NCBI RefSeq assembly: GCF_026340305.1
Contig: NZ_JAPEPI010000001.1
Coordinates: forward strand, 1,674,001-1,738,000
Origin: Streptomyces sp. NBC_01381
GTDB lineage: Bacteria; Actinomycetota; Actinomycetes; Streptomycetales; Streptomycetaceae
Reading direction: 5' to 3'
Length of the DNA: 64,000 nucleotides
Position numbers and translations under genes: made by a program. Below, in pieces: positions 46,732-56,392 of this stretch (positions are counted from its first letter, which is position 1; each line of letters opens with the position of its first letter). Below the pieces are notes generated by a model. That model saw only the letters and a program-made list of their open reading frames with translations. It was not told the origin of the DNA and ran no database searches.

Positions 46732-46853
46732 CCCGGTTCTCCTTGCGCGGCGTCGGTCCGGTGCGGGACCGCAGGGAGGGAGAGGTGAGGACCGAGCACG
46801 TTACTTGTAAGTAGCGGGGCTGCGAAGGGGTTTGGACATACTGCTGGGTCGGT

Positions 46854-48395
46854 TTATTCGGCCGGTTTATTCACGGGGCGTTCACGCGGCGTGGGGCCGG
46901 TATTTTCCCCGTTCTCCGGGGCCTTCGCGCCGATTACCGGAAACCGTCGGGGCGCGAGGAATACCAGTACGAGCAGGGCGATTACCGCCGCACACCCGGC
47001 CCCCACGTACACCGTGTCGACGGCGGAGTCGACCGCGCGGCGCAGCCGTTCGGGGTCGGCGACGGACGCCGGGTCCTCCAGGGCGTGGGCGACCGAGTCC
47101 AGGGAGCCCGCGCCGCCGAGCCGCGAGGTGAGGACTGAATTGGCGATCGCCCCGAAGAGCGCGGCGCCCAGGGTCTGGCCGATCTGCCGGCAGAAGAGGA
47201 TCGACGCGGTCGCCGTGCCGCGTTCGGACCAGCCGACGGTGGACTGCACCCCGACGATCAGCGGGAGTTGGAAGAGGCCGAGCGCCGCGCCGAGCAGCAG
47301 CATGATCAGGGCGGGCTGCCAGGCCTGCCCCGGATAGGGAAGCAGCGGGAAGGCGAAGAGGAGGAGCGCGGCCGCGCCGATGCCGAGGATCGCGGTGTTG
47401 CGGAAGCCGATCCTGCGGTACACGTGCTGGCTCAGGGCCGCCGAGACCGGCCAGCTCAGCGTCATCACGGAGAGCACGAACCCGGCGGCGATCGGCGCGA
47501 GGCCGAGCACGGACTGTGCGTACGTCGGCAGGAAGACCGTCGGGGCAACCATCAGGAGGCCGAGCGCGCCCAGGGCGAGATTGACGGCGGCGATGGTGCG
47601 GCGCCGCCAGACCCAGCCCGGCAGGATCGGTTCGGCCGCCCGCCGCTCGATGACCACGACGGCGGCCGCGAGCGCGAGGCCCGCCGCGAAGAGCGCGAGC
47701 GAGGGCGCGGACAGCCAGCCCCAGGCGACGCCGCCCTGTACGAGCGCGGTGAGCAGGACGCCGCCGCAGGCGAAGACGGCGAGCGCGCCCGCCCAGTCGG
47801 TGCGCCCCCGGGCGGTGGCCGCCGCGCGCTCCGGCTCGTGCAGATGGCGCACGATCAGCCACAGGGCCACCGCCCCGATGGGCAGATTGATCAGGAAGAT
47901 CCAGCGCCAGTCGGCGTACGCGGCGATCAGGCCGCCCAGGGCCGGTCCCGCGATCGACGATGCGGCCCACACGGTGGACAACTTGGCCTGGATCTTGGGA
48001 CGTTCCTCCAGCGGATAGAGGTCGGCGGCGAGTGTCTGCACCGTCCCCTGCAGCGCGCCGCCGCCCAGGCCCTGTACGACGCGGAAGGCGATCAGCGCCC
48101 CCATGTTCCAGGCGCTCGCGCAGAGGGCGGAGCCGATCAGGAAGAGGATGCTGCCCGCGATGAGGACGGGCTTGCGGCCGAAGATGTCGGAGAGCTTGCC
48201 GTAGATGGGCAGGGTGACCGTGACGGCGAGCAGATAGCCGGAGAAGAGCCAGGAGAAGACGGAGAAGCCGCCGAGGTCGCCGACGATCTGCGGGATGGCG
48301 GTCGAGACGATCGTGGAGTCCAGGGCCGCGAGGGCCATGGCGAGCATGAGCGCGGCGACGACGGGGCCGCGGCGTCGTATGTCGTCAGTGCCCAC
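46854..48395 (-). CDS. MFS exporter, DHA2 (EmrB/QacA) family
   Basis: 513 aa from the GTG at 48395, with AAGGA 7 nt upstream; the frame continues to 48662 through intergenic DNA and is not credible. About 14 helices. Seen: ALDSTIVSTAIPQIVGDLGG, motif A GKLSDIFGRKPVLI, RVVQGLGGGALQG and WRWIFLINLPIGAVAL, typical of drug/proton antiporters with 14 helices. A polar 25-residue tail follows. Substrate unknown; no regulator gene is adjacent. Confidence 0.9.
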   Translation of the reverse strand: MGTDDIRRRGPVVAALMLAMALAALDSTIVSTAIPQIVGDLGGFSVFSWLFSGYLLAVTVTLPIYGKLSDIFGRKPVLIAGSILFLIGSALCASAWNMGALIAFRVVQGLGGGALQGTVQTLAADLYPLEERPKIQAKLSTVWAASSIAGPALGGLIAAYADWRWIFLINLPIGAVALWLIVRHLHEPERAAATARGRTDWAGALAVFACGGVLLTALVQGGVAWGWLSAPSLALFAAGLALAAAVVVIERRAAEPILPGWVWRRRTIAAVNLALGALGLLMVAPTVFLPTYAQSVLGLAPIAAGFVLSVMTLSWPVSAALSQHVYRRIGFRNTAILGIGAAALLLFAFPLLPYPGQAWQPALIMLLLGAALGLFQLPLIVGVQSTVGWSERGTATASILFCRQIGQTLGAALFGAIANSVLTSRLGGAGSLDSVAHALEDPASVADPERLRRAVDSAVDTVYVGAGCAAVIALLVLVFLAPRRFPVIGAKAPENGENTGPTPRERPVNKPAE

Positions 48396-48821
48396 CGAGA
48401 TTCCTTCCCCCTGCACGTAATTTCTCCGGGCCACCTTCTCACCCGATGCGTGGTGGGGGCAGGGGGTGGAGACCTTCTCGGCAGGTGGGGCGGTATCCGG
48501 TCGGTACGGGGGTGGAGTGATCCCCGAGTCCGGCTCCACCGGCGGGTGGAGATCCCCTAGGGGAACCTCCGTACTACGGACCGGGGATCGTTCGTACCGC
48601 TGGAGGACGAGAAGGCCAGGACCCGTCCTTAGATTGGCTTTATGCCGACGGGGGCGGACCAATCGGCCTCGGGGGCGGAAGAACCACAGTTCCAGGGGTG
48701 GGGTTTTCCCCAGTAAAAGACTGCGCCGGGCACCAGCGCGCGAGACCCCCTCGGCCGACCAGACTCTTTATGCGTAGCGAACACGCCTGACCCACCGCGT
48801 AACCGACTTAGGAGACTTACC
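48396..48821. other. Divergent intergenic region with two adjacent palindromes
   Basis: No gene supported in these 426 nt. It holds TCCCCTAGGGGA (48553-48564) and TCCGTACTACGGA (48568-48580), and a small hairpin TGGGG-TTTT-CCCCA (48699-48712). The leader in front of the ABC gene at 48822 is therefore long. RBS TTAGGAGAC lies just before the GTG. Confidence 0.6.
48553..48580. promoter_or_regulatory. Tandem palindromes upstream of the ABC exporter
   Basis: TCCCCTAGGGGA is a perfect 12-bp palindrome; 4 nt later TCCGTA-c-TACGGA is a perfect 6-bp inverted repeat. Together they look like an operator for a dimeric regulator, about 240 nt upstream of the exporter and 160 nt upstream of the MFS gene. 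Confidence 0.45.
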
Positions 48822-49610
48822 GTGACATCGGCTGTAACCATTCCCAGGCACGGGGGCACTGGAGGGCGTACGGCCGTGGCGGCACGGGCGCGCCAGGTCG
48901 TGAAGGCGTACGGATCCGGGGAGACCCGGGTCGTGGCGCTCGACGAGATCGACGTGGACATCGCCCGCGGGCAGTTCACCGCGATCATGGGTCCCTCCGG
49001 CTCCGGAAAGTCGACCCTGATGCACTGCCTCGCGGGCCTCGACACCGTGTCCTCCGGGCAGATCTACCTCGACGAGACCGAGATCACCGGCCTGAAGGAC
49101 AAGAAGCTCACGCAGCTGCGCCGGGACCGGATCGGCTTCATATTCCAGGCGTTCAACCTCCTCCCGACGCTCAACGCCATCGAGAACATCACGCTCCCGA
49201 TGGACATAGCGGGGCGCAAGCCCGACCGCGGCTGGCTCGACCAGGTCGTCGAGACGGTGGGCCTTGCGGGGCGCCTCAAGCACCGCCCGACCGAGCTCTC
49301 CGGCGGTCAGCAGCAGCGCGTCGCCGTGGCCCGCGCGCTCGCTTCCCGTCCTGAGATCATCTTCGGCGACGAGCCGACAGGAAACCTCGACTCCCGTGCC
49401 GGGGCAGAGGTGTTGGGCTTCCTGCGCCGCTCGGTGACCGAGCTCGGCCAGACCATCGTGATGGTCACGCACGACCCGGTGGCCGCCTCGTACGCGGACC
49501 GGGTGCTCTATCTCGCCGACGGACGGATCGTCGACGAGATGTACGCGCCGACCGCCGAGACGGTCCTCGACCGCATGAAGGACTTCGACGCGCGGGGGCG
49601 TACGTCATGA
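48822..49610 (+). CDS. ABC transporter ATP-binding protein (MacB/LolD type)
   Basis: 262 aa, GTG start. Seen: Walker A MGPSGSGKSTLMHC, Q-loop FIFQAFNLLPTLNAIENI, signature LSGGQQQRVAVARALA, Walker B IIFGDEPTGNLDS, H-loop VTHDP. This Q-loop with NLLPTL and the GNLDS after Walker B mark the MacB/LolD exporters that pair with FtsX-type permeases. Overlaps the permease gene by 4 nt (ATGA). Confidence 0.94.
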   Translation: MTSAVTIPRHGGTGGRTAVAARARQVVKAYGSGETRVVALDEIDVDIARGQFTAIMGPSGSGKSTLMHCLAGLDTVSSGQIYLDETEITGLKDKKLTQLRRDRIGFIFQAFNLLPTLNAIENITLPMDIAGRKPDRGWLDQVVETVGLAGRLKHRPTELSGGQQQRVAVARALASRPEIIFGDEPTGNLDSRAGAEVLGFLRRSVTELGQTIVMVTHDPVAASYADRVLYLADGRIVDEMYAPTAETVLDRMKDFDARGRTS

Positions 49611-52192
49611 CCGTCCTCAAGACCTCGATGCGCAACTTCTTCGCGCACAAGGGCCGCATGGCGCTCTCCGCGGTGGCCGTGGTCCTTTCGGTGGCGTTCG
49701 TCTGCGGCACGCTCGTCTTCTCCGACACGATGAACACGACGTTCGACAAGCTCTTCGCCGCGACGTCCGCCGACGTCACCGTCACCTCCAAGTCCGCGAC
49801 GGACCCCGGTGACCGGCCCGACACGGGCAAGCCCGAGTCGATGCCCGCATCGGTCGTCGGCCAGGCGAAGAAGGCGGACGGCGTGAAGTCCGCCGAGGGC
49901 GCGGTCAGCAGCGAGAGCGTGACCGTCGTCAACTCCGAGAAGGAGAACGTCGGTCCCACCAACGGCGGCCCGACCATCGCGGGCAACTGGACGCGCAACG
50001 ACCTGCGTTCGATGGACATCACCTTCGGGCACGCCCCGCGCGGCCCCACCGACGTGATGATCGACGCCGACACCGCCGACAAGCACGACCTGAAGATCGG
50101 CGACGAACTGCGCACGATCGCCGTCTCCGGCGACCACACCGCCAAGATCTCCGGCATAGCCACCTTCAAGGTGACCAACCCCGGTGCCGCGATCGTCTAC
50201 TTCGACACCGCCACCGCGCAGCGCGAACTGCTCGGCATCACCGGCCGGTTCACGCACGTCAACGTCTCCGCCGAGGCCGGCGTCAGCGACGCGGCGCTCA
50301 AGCGGAACGTCACCGACACGATGGGCGCGGACGCCTCCGCGTACAAGGTCAAGACGCAGAAGGAGAGCGCGGACGACAACCGCGAGAGCGTCAGCGGCTT
50401 CCTGAACGTGATGAAGTACGCGATGCTCGGCTTCGCCGGGATCGCCTTCCTCGTCGGCATCTTCCTCATCATCAACACCTTCTCGATGCTGGTCGCCCAG
50501 CGCACCCGCGAGATCGGCCTGATGCGCGCCATCGGCTCCAGCCGCAAGCAGGTCAACCGCTCCGTGCTCGTCGAGGCGCTGCTGCTCGGCGTCTTCGGCT
50601 CGGTCCTCGGTGTCGGCGCGGGCGTGGGGCTCGCCGTCGGCCTGATGCAGCTGATGTCCGGCATGGGCATGGAGCTGTCCACCCAGGACCTCACGGTCAA
50701 GTGGACGACCCCCGTGGTGGGCATGGTCCTCGGCGTCGTCGTCACCGTCCTCGCCGCCTACCTCCCCGCACGACGGGCCGGCAAGGTCTCCCCGATGGCC
50801 GCGCTGCGCGACGCGGGAACCCCGGCCGACGGCAGGGCGAGCGCGCTGCGCGCGGTGATCGGCCTGGTCCTCACCGGCGCCGGCGGCTACGGCCTGTACG
50901 CCGCGTCCCAGGCGGACAAGGCGAGCGACGGCTCGCTCTTCCTCGGCGGCGGTGTCGTCCTCACCCTCATCGGCTTCGTCGTCATCGGCCCGGTTCTCGC
51001 CAACGGCGTGGTCCGCGTCATCAGCGCCGTACTCCTTCGGATGTTCGGCCCCATCGGGCGGATGGCCGAGCGCAACGCGCTGCGCAACCCGCGCCGCACC
51101 GGCGCCACCGGCGCGGCCCTGATGATCGGCCTCGCGCTTGTCGCCTGCCTCTCCGTGGTCGGCTCCTCGATGGTCGCCTCGGCCACGGACGAGCTCGACA
51201 AGTCGGTCGGCGCGGACTTCATCATCCAGTCCGACAACACCCAGGCGATCACCCCGAAGGCCGCGAAGTCCCTGGAGAAGGCCGACCACGTCGCCCACAT
51301 CACCCGGTACAAGGAGATCAAGGCCGACCTGACGGCCGCGAACGGCAAGGTCGCGAAGGAGGTCGGCCTGAGCGCCGCCGACGCGACGTACGCGCAGGAT
51401 GTGCGCAGCGAGACGGTCGCGGGCAAGCTCGCCGACGCCTACAAGCCGGACTCCATGTCGGTCGGCGAGGACTTCGCCAAGGACCACGGCATCACCGTCG
51501 GCGACAAGGTGAAGCTCGCCTTCGACCGCGGCAGGACGGGCGAGATCACGGTCCGGGCCATCACCTCGAGCGACGCCACGATCGACTCGGGCGCGATGTA
51601 CGTGAACATCTCGACCGCCGCGCAGTACGTGCCCGCCGACCGGATGCCGCCGAACGAGATCATGTTCGCCAAGGCGGAGAAGGGGCAGCAGGACGCGGCG
51701 TACAAGTCGCTGAAGGCGTCCATGGCGGACTACCCGCAGTACAAGGTCATGGACCAGACCGACTTCAAGGAGACGCTGAAGGACCAGGTCGGCCAGATGC
51801 TGAACATGGTCTACGGCCTGCTGGCCCTCGCGATCATCGTCGCCATCCTGGGTGTCGTGAACACCCTGGCCCTCTCGGTCGTCGAGCGGACCCGCGAGAT
51901 CGGCCTGATGCGGGCCATCGGCCTCTCGCGCCGCCAGCTGCGCCGCATGATCCGCATGGAGTCGGTGGTCATCGCCCTCTTCGGCGCGCTGCTCGGCCTG
52001 GGCCTGGGCATGGGCTGGGGCGCCACGGCGCAGCAGCTGCTCGCCCTGGAGGGCCTGAAGGTCCTGGAGATCCCCTGGCCGACGATCATCACGGTCTTCA
52101 TCGGCTCGGCGTTCGTGGGCCTGTTCGCGGCGCTGGTCCCGGCCTTCAGGGCGGGCCGGATGAACGTCCTGAACGCCATCGCCACCGAATAG
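49607..52192 (+). CDS. FtsX/MacB-type ABC permease
   Basis: 861 aa. Membrane partner of the preceding ATPase. An N-terminal helix (about 17-37), a large outside domain (about 40-260), three helices with LVAQRTREIGLMRAIGSSRKQV, then a second copy: a helix near 505, a second outside domain, and three helices with SVVERTREIGLMRAIGLSRRQL. The two REIGLMRAIG coupling helices define two FtsX domains in one chain. Such exporters typically move or sense lipids and cell-wall-active peptides; substrate unknown. Confidence 0.93.
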   Translation: MTVLKTSMRNFFAHKGRMALSAVAVVLSVAFVCGTLVFSDTMNTTFDKLFAATSADVTVTSKSATDPGDRPDTGKPESMPASVVGQAKKADGVKSAEGAVSSESVTVVNSEKENVGPTNGGPTIAGNWTRNDLRSMDITFGHAPRGPTDVMIDADTADKHDLKIGDELRTIAVSGDHTAKISGIATFKVTNPGAAIVYFDTATAQRELLGITGRFTHVNVSAEAGVSDAALKRNVTDTMGADASAYKVKTQKESADDNRESVSGFLNVMKYAMLGFAGIAFLVGIFLIINTFSMLVAQRTREIGLMRAIGSSRKQVNRSVLVEALLLGVFGSVLGVGAGVGLAVGLMQLMSGMGMELSTQDLTVKWTTPVVGMVLGVVVTVLAAYLPARRAGKVSPMAALRDAGTPADGRASALRAVIGLVLTGAGGYGLYAASQADKASDGSLFLGGGVVLTLIGFVVIGPVLANGVVRVISAVLLRMFGPIGRMAERNALRNPRRTGATGAALMIGLALVACLSVVGSSMVASATDELDKSVGADFIIQSDNTQAITPKAAKSLEKADHVAHITRYKEIKADLTAANGKVAKEVGLSAADATYAQDVRSETVAGKLADAYKPDSMSVGEDFAKDHGITVGDKVKLAFDRGRTGEITVRAITSSDATIDSGAMYVNISTAAQYVPADRMPPNEIMFAKAEKGQQDAAYKSLKASMADYPQYKVMDQTDFKETLKDQVGQMLNMVYGLLALAIIVAILGVVNTLALSVVERTREIGLMRAIGLSRRQLRRMIRMESVVIALFGALLGLGLGMGWGATAQQLLALEGLKVLEIPWPTIITVFIGSAFVGLFAALVPAFRAGRMNVLNAIATE

Positions 52193-52217
52193 CTCCCGCT
52201 ACGGGGGTGCGGGGAAT

Positions 52218-52252
52218 CGGCCCCCGGCGGGCTTCGCGCCTGCCGGGGGCCG
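52218..52252 (+). terminator. Terminator of the ABC exporter operon
   Basis: CGGCCCCCGGC (52218-52228) and GCCGGGGGCCG (52242-52252) form a perfect 11-bp stem with a 13-nt loop, 25 nt after the permease stop. Confidence 0.75.
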
Positions 52253-52399
52253 CCTGCTGCCGCGGCTCATGCGCCCGACGGCCAGCGGCTGTCACTGCGG
52301 AGTCGTACGCTGGAGGCCCCCCGGCCCGTATGACGTTGCCGGGCGGTTCGCGTTGCCCTCCCGCGCGCCCCCGAACCTGGACGGAAAGCGAAAGCCCAC

Positions 52400-55300
52400 A
52401 TGAGCCTGCACGGTCTGCTCGACGCTGTCGTCAAGGACGCGGCCCTCGCCGAAGCGGTCAAGGCCGGGAGGGACGGCAACCGCATGGCCATCGATATGGT
52501 CGGGCCGCCTGCTGCCCGTCCGTTCGCTGTGGCCGCCCTTGCCCGCGAGACACGGCGCACCGTGCTCGCCGTGACGGCGACCGGCCGCGAGGCCGAGGAC
52601 CTGGCGGCCGCCCTGCGCACGATCATCCCGCCGGACGGAGTCGTCGAGTACCCCTCCTGGGAGACGCTCCCGCACGAGCGCCTCTCGCCCCGCTCCGACA
52701 CCGTCGGCCGCCGCCTCGCGGTCCTGCGCCGCCTCGCGCACCCCCGCGCGGACGACCCCGAGACCGGGCCCGTTTCCGTCATCGTCGCCCCCGTGCGCTC
52801 CGTCCTCCAGCCGCAGGTCAAGGGTCTGGGAGACCTGGAGCCCGTCGCCCTGCGCCAGGGTCAGACCACCGACCTGAACGAGACCGTCGAGGCGCTCGCG
52901 GCAGCCGCGTACTCCCGTGTCGAGCTGGTCGAGAAGCGCGGCGAGTTCGCCGTGCGCGGCGGCATCCTCGACGTCTTCCCGCCGACCGAGGAGCACCCGC
53001 TCCGCGTCGAGTTCTGGGGCGACGACGTCGAGGAGATCCGCTACTTCAAGGTCGCCGACCAGCGCTCCCTCGAAGTCGCCGAGCACGGCCTGTGGGCGCC
53101 GCCCTGCCGTGAGCTGCTGCTCACCGACGACGTACGGGAGCGGGCCGCCGCTCTCGCGGAGGCCCACCCCGAGCTCGGCGAACTGCTCGGCAAGATCGCC
53201 GAGGGCATCGCCGTCGAGGGCATGGAGTCCCTCGCGCCGGTCCTGGTCGACGACATGGAGCTGCTGCTCGACGTCCTGCCCAAGGACTCCATGGCCGTGG
53301 TCTGCGATCCGGAGCGGGTCCGGACCCGGGCCGCCGACCTGGTGGCGACCTCCCAGGAGTTCCTCCAGGCCAGCTGGGCCGCGACCGCCGGCGGCGGCGA
53401 GGCCCCCATCGACGTGGGCGCGGCCTCGCTGTGGGGCATCGCGGACGTCCGCGACCACGCGAGCGACCTCGGCATGATGTGGTGGTCGGTCTCCCCCTTC
53501 GCGGCGGATGAGGACCTCGACGAGGACACCCTCAAGCTCGGCATGCACGCCACCGAGACCTACCGGGGCGACACCGCGAAGGCCCTCGCCGACACCAAGG
53601 GCTGGCTTGCCGACGGCTGGCGCACCATCTATGTGACCGAGGGCCACGGCCCCGCCGCCCGCACCGTCGAGGTCCTCGGCGGCGAGGGCATCGCGGCCCG
53701 CCTGGACGCGGACCTCAGCGAGCTCACGCCGTCCGTCGTGCACGTGTCCTGCGGCTCCATCGACTTCGGCTTCATCGACCCCGCGCTCAAGCTCGCCGTC
53801 CTCACCGAGACCGACCTCTCGGGGCAGAAGGCGGCCGGCAAGGACGGCCAGCGGATGCCCGCCCGCCGCCGCAAGACGATCGACCCGCTGACCCTGGAGT
53901 CCGGCGACTACATCGTCCACGAGCAGCACGGCGTCGGCCGCTACATCGAGATGGTCCAGCGCACCGTGCAGGGCGCCACCCGCGAGTACCTGGTCGTCGA
54001 GTACGCCCCCGCCAAGCGCGGCCAGCCCGGCGACCGGCTCTACATCCCGACCGACCAGCTGGAGCAGATCACCAAGTACGTCGGCGGCGAGGCCCCCACG
54101 CTGCACCGTCTGGGCGGCGCCGACTGGACGAAGACGAAGGCCCGCGCGAAGAAGGCGGTCAAGGAGATCGCCGCGGATCTGATCAAGCTGTACAGCGCCC
54201 GCATGGCGGCCCCCGGCCACTCCTTCGCCCCCGACACCCCCTGGCAGCGCGAGCTGGAGGACGCCTTCCCGTACGTGGAGACGCCCGACCAGCTCACCAC
54301 CATCGCCGAGGTCAAGGAGGACATGGAGAAGACGGTCCCGATGGACCGCCTGATCTGCGGCGACGTCGGCTACGGCAAGACGGAGATCGCGGTCCGCGCG
54401 GCCTTCAAGGCGGTGCAGGACGGCAAGCAGGTCGCGGTTCTGGTCCCCACGACCCTCCTCGTCCAGCAGCACTTCGGTACGTTCTCCGAGCGCTACTCCC
54501 AATTCCCGGTGAAGACACGGGCGTTGAGCCGCTTCCAGACGGACACGGAGTCGAAGGCGACCCTGGAGGGCCTGCGGGAAGGCTCGGTCGACATCGTCAT
54601 CGGCACGCACCGCCTCTTCTCCTCCGAGACCAAGTTCAAGGACCTGGGCCTGGTCATCGTCGACGAGGAGCAGCGCTTCGGCGTCGAGCACAAGGAGCAG
54701 CTGAAGAAGCTGCGGGCCAACGTGGACGTCCTGACGATGTCGGCGACCCCGATTCCCCGTACGTTGGAAATGGCCGTGACCGGCATCCGCGAGATGTCGA
54801 CCATCACCACCCCGCCGGAGGAGCGCCACCCGGTGCTCACCTTCGTCGGCCCGTACGAGGAGAGGCAGATCGGCGCGGCGATCCGCCGTGAACTGCTGCG
54901 TGAGGGCCAGGTCTTCTACATCCACAACCGGGTCGAGTCGATCGACCGCGCGGCGGCCCGGCTCAGGGACATCGTGCCGGAGGCCCGCATCGCCACCGCC
55001 CACGGCCAGATGTCCGAACAGGCCCTGGAACAGGTCGTGGTGGACTTCTGGGAGAAGAAGTTCGACGTGCTCGTCTCGACGACGATCGTCGAGTCCGGCA
55101 TCGACATCTCCAACGCCAACACCCTGATCGTCGAGCGCGGCGACAACTTCGGCCTCTCCCAGCTCCACCAGCTGCGCGGCCGCGTGGGCCGCGGCCGCGA
55201 GCGCGGCTACGCCTACTTCCTGTACCCGCCGGAGAAGCCCCTGACGGAGACGGCCCACGAGCGTCTCGCCACCATCGCCCAGCACACGGAGATGGGTGCG

Positions 55301-55930
55301 GGCATGTACGTGGCGATGAAGGACCTGGAGATCCGAGGAGCCGGAAACCTCCTGGGCGGCGAACAGTCGGGACACATCGCGGGCGTCGGCTTCGACCTCT
55401 ACGTACGCATGGTCGGCGAGGCCGTGGCCGACTACCGCGCCTCGCTGGAGGGCGGCGTGGAGGAGGAGCCGCCGCTGGAGGTCAAGGTCGAGCTGCCGGT
55501 CGACGCGCATGTACCGCACGACTACGCACCCGGCGAGCGGCTGCGCCTTGCGGCCTACCGTTCGATCGCCTCCGCGAGCAGTGAGCAGGACGTCAAGGCG
55601 GTGCGCGAGGAACTCACCGACCGCTACGGCAAGTTGCCCGAGCCGGTGGAGAACCTCCTCCTGGTGGCGGGCCTGCGCATGCTGGCCCGCGCGTGCGGGG
55701 TCGGCGAGATCGTGCTGCAGGGCAACAACATCCGGTTCGCACCGGTGGAGCTGCGGGAGTCCCAGGAGCTCAGGCTCAAGCGCCTCTACCCCGGCACGGT
55801 CATCAAGGAGAGCGCCCACCAGGTCCTCGTCCCGCGTCCGAAGACGGCGAAGGTCGGCGGAAAGCCGTTGATCGGGCGCGAACTCCTCGGCTGGGTGGGG
55901 GAGTTCCTCACGTCGATCCTCGGATCGTAG
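52400..55930 (+). CDS. mfd: Transcription-repair coupling factor
   Basis: 1176 aa, normal length. Removes RNA polymerase stalled at DNA damage and recruits UvrA. Domains in order: UvrB-like N-terminal module (WETLPHERLSPRSDTVGRR), RNA-polymerase-interacting CarD-like domain (DYIVHEQHGVGRYIEM), helicase with Walker A GDVGYGKTEIA and DEEQRFGVEHKE, RecG-like translocation motif region (LRGRVGRGRERGYAYFL), and the C-terminal TRCF domain (LRLAAYRSIA). Preceded by a long leader and followed by a hairpin that reaches into the convergent merR gene. Confidence 0.97.
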   Translation: MSLHGLLDAVVKDAALAEAVKAGRDGNRMAIDMVGPPAARPFAVAALARETRRTVLAVTATGREAEDLAAALRTIIPPDGVVEYPSWETLPHERLSPRSDTVGRRLAVLRRLAHPRADDPETGPVSVIVAPVRSVLQPQVKGLGDLEPVALRQGQTTDLNETVEALAAAAYSRVELVEKRGEFAVRGGILDVFPPTEEHPLRVEFWGDDVEEIRYFKVADQRSLEVAEHGLWAPPCRELLLTDDVRERAAALAEAHPELGELLGKIAEGIAVEGMESLAPVLVDDMELLLDVLPKDSMAVVCDPERVRTRAADLVATSQEFLQASWAATAGGGEAPIDVGAASLWGIADVRDHASDLGMMWWSVSPFAADEDLDEDTLKLGMHATETYRGDTAKALADTKGWLADGWRTIYVTEGHGPAARTVEVLGGEGIAARLDADLSELTPSVVHVSCGSIDFGFIDPALKLAVLTETDLSGQKAAGKDGQRMPARRRKTIDPLTLESGDYIVHEQHGVGRYIEMVQRTVQGATREYLVVEYAPAKRGQPGDRLYIPTDQLEQITKYVGGEAPTLHRLGGADWTKTKARAKKAVKEIAADLIKLYSARMAAPGHSFAPDTPWQRELEDAFPYVETPDQLTTIAEVKEDMEKTVPMDRLICGDVGYGKTEIAVRAAFKAVQDGKQVAVLVPTTLLVQQHFGTFSERYSQFPVKTRALSRFQTDTESKATLEGLREGSVDIVIGTHRLFSSETKFKDLGLVIVDEEQRFGVEHKEQLKKLRANVDVLTMSATPIPRTLEMAVTGIREMSTITTPPEERHPVLTFVGPYEERQIGAAIRRELLREGQVFYIHNRVESIDRAAARLRDIVPEARIATAHGQMSEQALEQVVVDFWEKKFDVLVSTTIVESGIDISNANTLIVERGDNFGLSQLHQLRGRVGRGRERGYAYFLYPPEKPLTETAHERLATIAQHTEMGAGMYVAMKDLEIRGAGNLLGGEQSGHIAGVGFDLYVRMVGEAVADYRASLEGGVEEEPPLEVKVELPVDAHVPHDYAPGERLRLAAYRSIASASSEQDVKAVREELTDRYGKLPEPVENLLLVAGLRMLARACGVGEIVLQGNNIRFAPVELRESQELRLKRLYPGTVIKESAHQVLVPRPKTAKVGGKPLIGRELLGWVGEFLTSILGS

Positions 55931-55943
55931 GCACGCGATCGGC

Positions 55944-56318
55944 TCAGGCCACCGGACGGATCCGTCCGCCGGTGGCCTGGTCCAGCTTCTCCACGAGGCG
56001 GTCGCGGACCTCCGTCTGGGCGGCGATGCGCCGGTCGATGACGGCGAGGCGGTCGAGGATGACCCGCAGGCCCTGGTCGGACGGCTCTGTGGTGGCGATG
56101 TCCCCGTCCAGGCAGGGCAGGAACACGCGTACGTCGTCGAGGGTGAGCCCGGCGTCGAGGAGGAAGCGGATGTTGCGGACGCGCGTGACGGCGCGCTCGG
56201 CGTCGTACAGCCGATAGCCGTTGTGGGCGCGCTCGGACTCGATGAGCCCGGCCTCCTCGTAATGCCGCAGCGCACGAGGCGTCGCCCCGGTGACCTCCGC
56301 AAGCTCCCCGATGCGCAT
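55944..56318 (-). CDS. MerR-family transcriptional regulator
   Basis: 124 aa from the ATG at 56318 (GAAGGGGG about 8 nt upstream). N-terminal winged helix: MRIGELAEVTGATPRALRHYEEAGLI, then NGYRLYDAERAVTRVRNIRFLLDAGLTLDDVRVFL; C-terminal coiled helix for dimerisation. No conserved cysteine pattern of the metal-sensing type: one Cys (in FLPCLDGD). An inducer domain is absent. Gene order MerR then, on the same strand upstream, SDR and SnoaL-like genes suggests it controls them. Confidence 0.9.
   Translation of the reverse strand: MRIGELAEVTGATPRALRHYEEAGLIESERAHNGYRLYDAERAVTRVRNIRFLLDAGLTLDDVRVFLPCLDGDIATTEPSDQGLRVILDRLAVIDRRIAAQTEVRDRLVEKLDQATGGRIRPVA
55945..55979. terminator. Bidirectional hairpin between mfd and merR
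   Basis: CAGGCCACCGG (55945-55955) and CCGGTGGCCTG (55969-55979) form a perfect 11-bp stem; the centre ACGGATCCGT is itself palindromic. The hairpin overlaps the last codons of merR and its stop, 14 nt after the mfd stop. Confidence 0.6.
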
Positions 56319-56392
56319 CCGCAAGGCCCCCTTCTCCGGTTCTCCTTCGGCCGGAGCTTTTCGTATCACGCGGCGTGCCGCACGACGAGGCA

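Noticed and set aside
46116..46814. Ala-rich plus-strand open frame opposite the DUF485 gene
   Set aside because: Low-complexity product of the 132-bp repeats on the opposite strand; the minus strand has the real DUF485 domain and coupling to the symporter.
48396..48662. N-terminal extension of the MFS exporter
   Set aside because: The GTG at 48395 has a good SD and starts directly before the first helix; the extension covers palindromes and lacks conserved features.
52292..56302. A 1336-codon open frame opposite mfd
   Set aside because: Shadow of the GC-rich third positions of mfd: low-complexity Arg/Gly/Leu/Asp composition, no domain, crosses mfd and merR.
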